The translations under genes and the position numbers were made by a program. A stretch of DNA of 14,662 nucleotides from Flavobacteriaceae bacterium. GTDB lineage: Bacteria > Bacteroidota > Bacteroidia > Flavobacteriales > Flavobacteriaceae. The number at the start of each line of letters is the position of its first letter. The first letter of the stretch is position 1. Shown one piece after another: positions 13,836-14,662 of the stretch. The stretch is from assembly GCA_023700885.1 (NCBI GenBank), contig JAMPYA010000043.1, positions 1 through 14,662 on the forward strand, read 5' to 3'. The notes under the pieces were generated by a model. The model made no database searches, was not told the origin of the DNA, and worked only from the letters and a program-made list of their open reading frames with translations.

Positions 13836-14662
13836 ATGAATCAAGTCAAAATCATTGAATGTCCACGAGATGCCATGCAGGGAATAAAAGATTTTATTCC
13901 TACTGCAGCAAAAGTGAGATATATCAATTCATTATTAAAAGTTGGTTTTGACACCATAGATTTTGGCAGTTTTGTCTCTCCTAAAGCAATACCACAAATG
14001 CGTGATACTGCCGAAGTACTTACTCAACTAAATTTATCTACAACTCAAAGTAAATTATTAGCGATAGTTGCGAATGTTCGTGGAGCAGAAGATGCTACTC
14101 AGTTTGAAGAAATTAATTATTTGGGGTATCCTTTTTCTATCTCTGAAAACTTTCAGATGAGAAATACCGGACAAACAATAGATCAGTCCATTAAGACTTT
14201 GGATGCGATTTTATCACTATCAGCTAAAAGTAAAAAAGAGGTGGTTGCCTATTTATCGATGGGATTTGGAAATCCATACGGAGATCCTTGGAATGCTGAG
14301 ATTGTTTCTAAATGGACAGAACAATTATCTAACATGGGCGTAAAGATATTGTCATTGTCTGATACCATTGGAAGTTCTAATCCTAAAGAGATCACTTATT
14401 TATTTTCACATTTGATTCCGGCTTATCCCAATATAGAATTCGGTGCTCATTTACATACCACTCCGACTACCTGGTATGAAAAAGTAGATGCAGCTTATAA
14501 AGCTGGTTGCTTAAGATTTGATGGAGCCATTAAAGGATATGGAGGATGTCCTATGGCGAAAGATGATTTAACAGGAAATATGCCTACAGAAAAACTAATT
14601 TCTTACTTTAATTCTCAAAAAGCTGATACCAATATCAGCGCTATGTCATTTGAAGCTGCTTA
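13836..14662 (+). CDS. Hydroxymethylglutaryl-CoA lyase (DRE-TIM family), 3' end cut by window edge
   Basis: The family cleaves HMG-CoA to acetoacetate and acetyl-CoA in leucine breakdown. The 275 visible residues begin MNQVKIIECPRDAMQG, and only about the last ten or so should be missing. The DRE-TIM barrel motifs are present: R11-D12 (catalytic Arg and metal-binding Asp), GSFVSPKAIPQM (44-55), the metal-binding histidines H205 and H207 in HLH, the loop GGCPMAKDDLTGN with the catalytic-loop C238, and N248. Compared with the human enzyme, the position of Glu72 is Asp42, and the Asp after the second metal-binding His is Thr. I recall the same pattern in other flavobacterial homologues. Isopropylmalate or homocitrate synthase is less likely given the CP(M)AK loop and the short chain. 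No usable Shine-Dalgarno precedes the ATG. Confidence 0.88.
   Translation, partial: MNQVKIIECPRDAMQGIKDFIPTAAKVRYINSLLKVGFDTIDFGSFVSPKAIPQMRDTAEVLTQLNLSTTQSKLLAIVANVRGAEDATQFEEINYLGYPFSISENFQMRNTGQTIDQSIKTLDAILSLSAKSKKEVVAYLSMGFGNPYGDPWNAEIVSKWTEQLSNMGVKILSLSDTIGSSNPKEITYLFSHLIPAYPNIEFGAHLHTTPTTWYEKVDAAYKAGCLRFDGAIKGYGGCPMAKDDLTGNMPTEKLISYFNSQKADTNISAMSFEAA

Overview
The window is AT-rich DNA (about one third G+C by eye) from a member of the Bacteroidota, most likely Flavobacteriaceae. Three things point there. Protein signatures fit, such as a DnaX without its zinc module and a large single-chain PurL. Upstream regions carry the Bacteroidota promoter -7 box (TAnnTTTG) rather than sigma70 boxes. 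The main genes lack Shine-Dalgarno sequences. It looks like a housekeeping chromosomal segment. I see no insertion sequence, prophage, CRISPR array, defence system or transferred island.

Left half, all leftward: the N-terminal 129 codons of dnaX (cut by the window edge), a 513-bp gene-free gap, a long-chain acyl-CoA ligase, purL and an RsmB-like rRNA cytosine methyltransferase. Rho-independent terminators follow the ligase and the methyltransferase, and a less typical inverted repeat overlaps the purL stop codon. Right half, all rightward, from a 70-bp divergent promoter region at 7785-7854: recG, pheT, pyrD (class 2, quinone-linked) and an HMG-CoA lyase cut by the right edge. A good terminator lies between pheT and pyrD, and its U-tract runs into the pyrD -7 box. 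Most genes therefore look like single-gene transcription units, not one operon.

The products cover replication and repair (DnaX, RecG), translation (PheT, rRNA methyltransferase), purine and pyrimidine synthesis (PurL, PyrD), and acyl-CoA or leucine/ketone-body metabolism (acyl-CoA ligase, HMG-CoA lyase). They do not form a single pathway.

The less ordinary material is between genes. The 388-900 gap holds a perfect 14-bp tandem repeat and what look like decayed copies of two dispersed intergenic palindrome families. The roughly 165-nt pheT leader contains a 30-bp direct repeat at a 50-bp period plus complementary low-complexity tracts. A mini-ORF with an unusually good Shine-Dalgarno sequence sits before the HMG-CoA lyase. 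I found no convincing new biological system.
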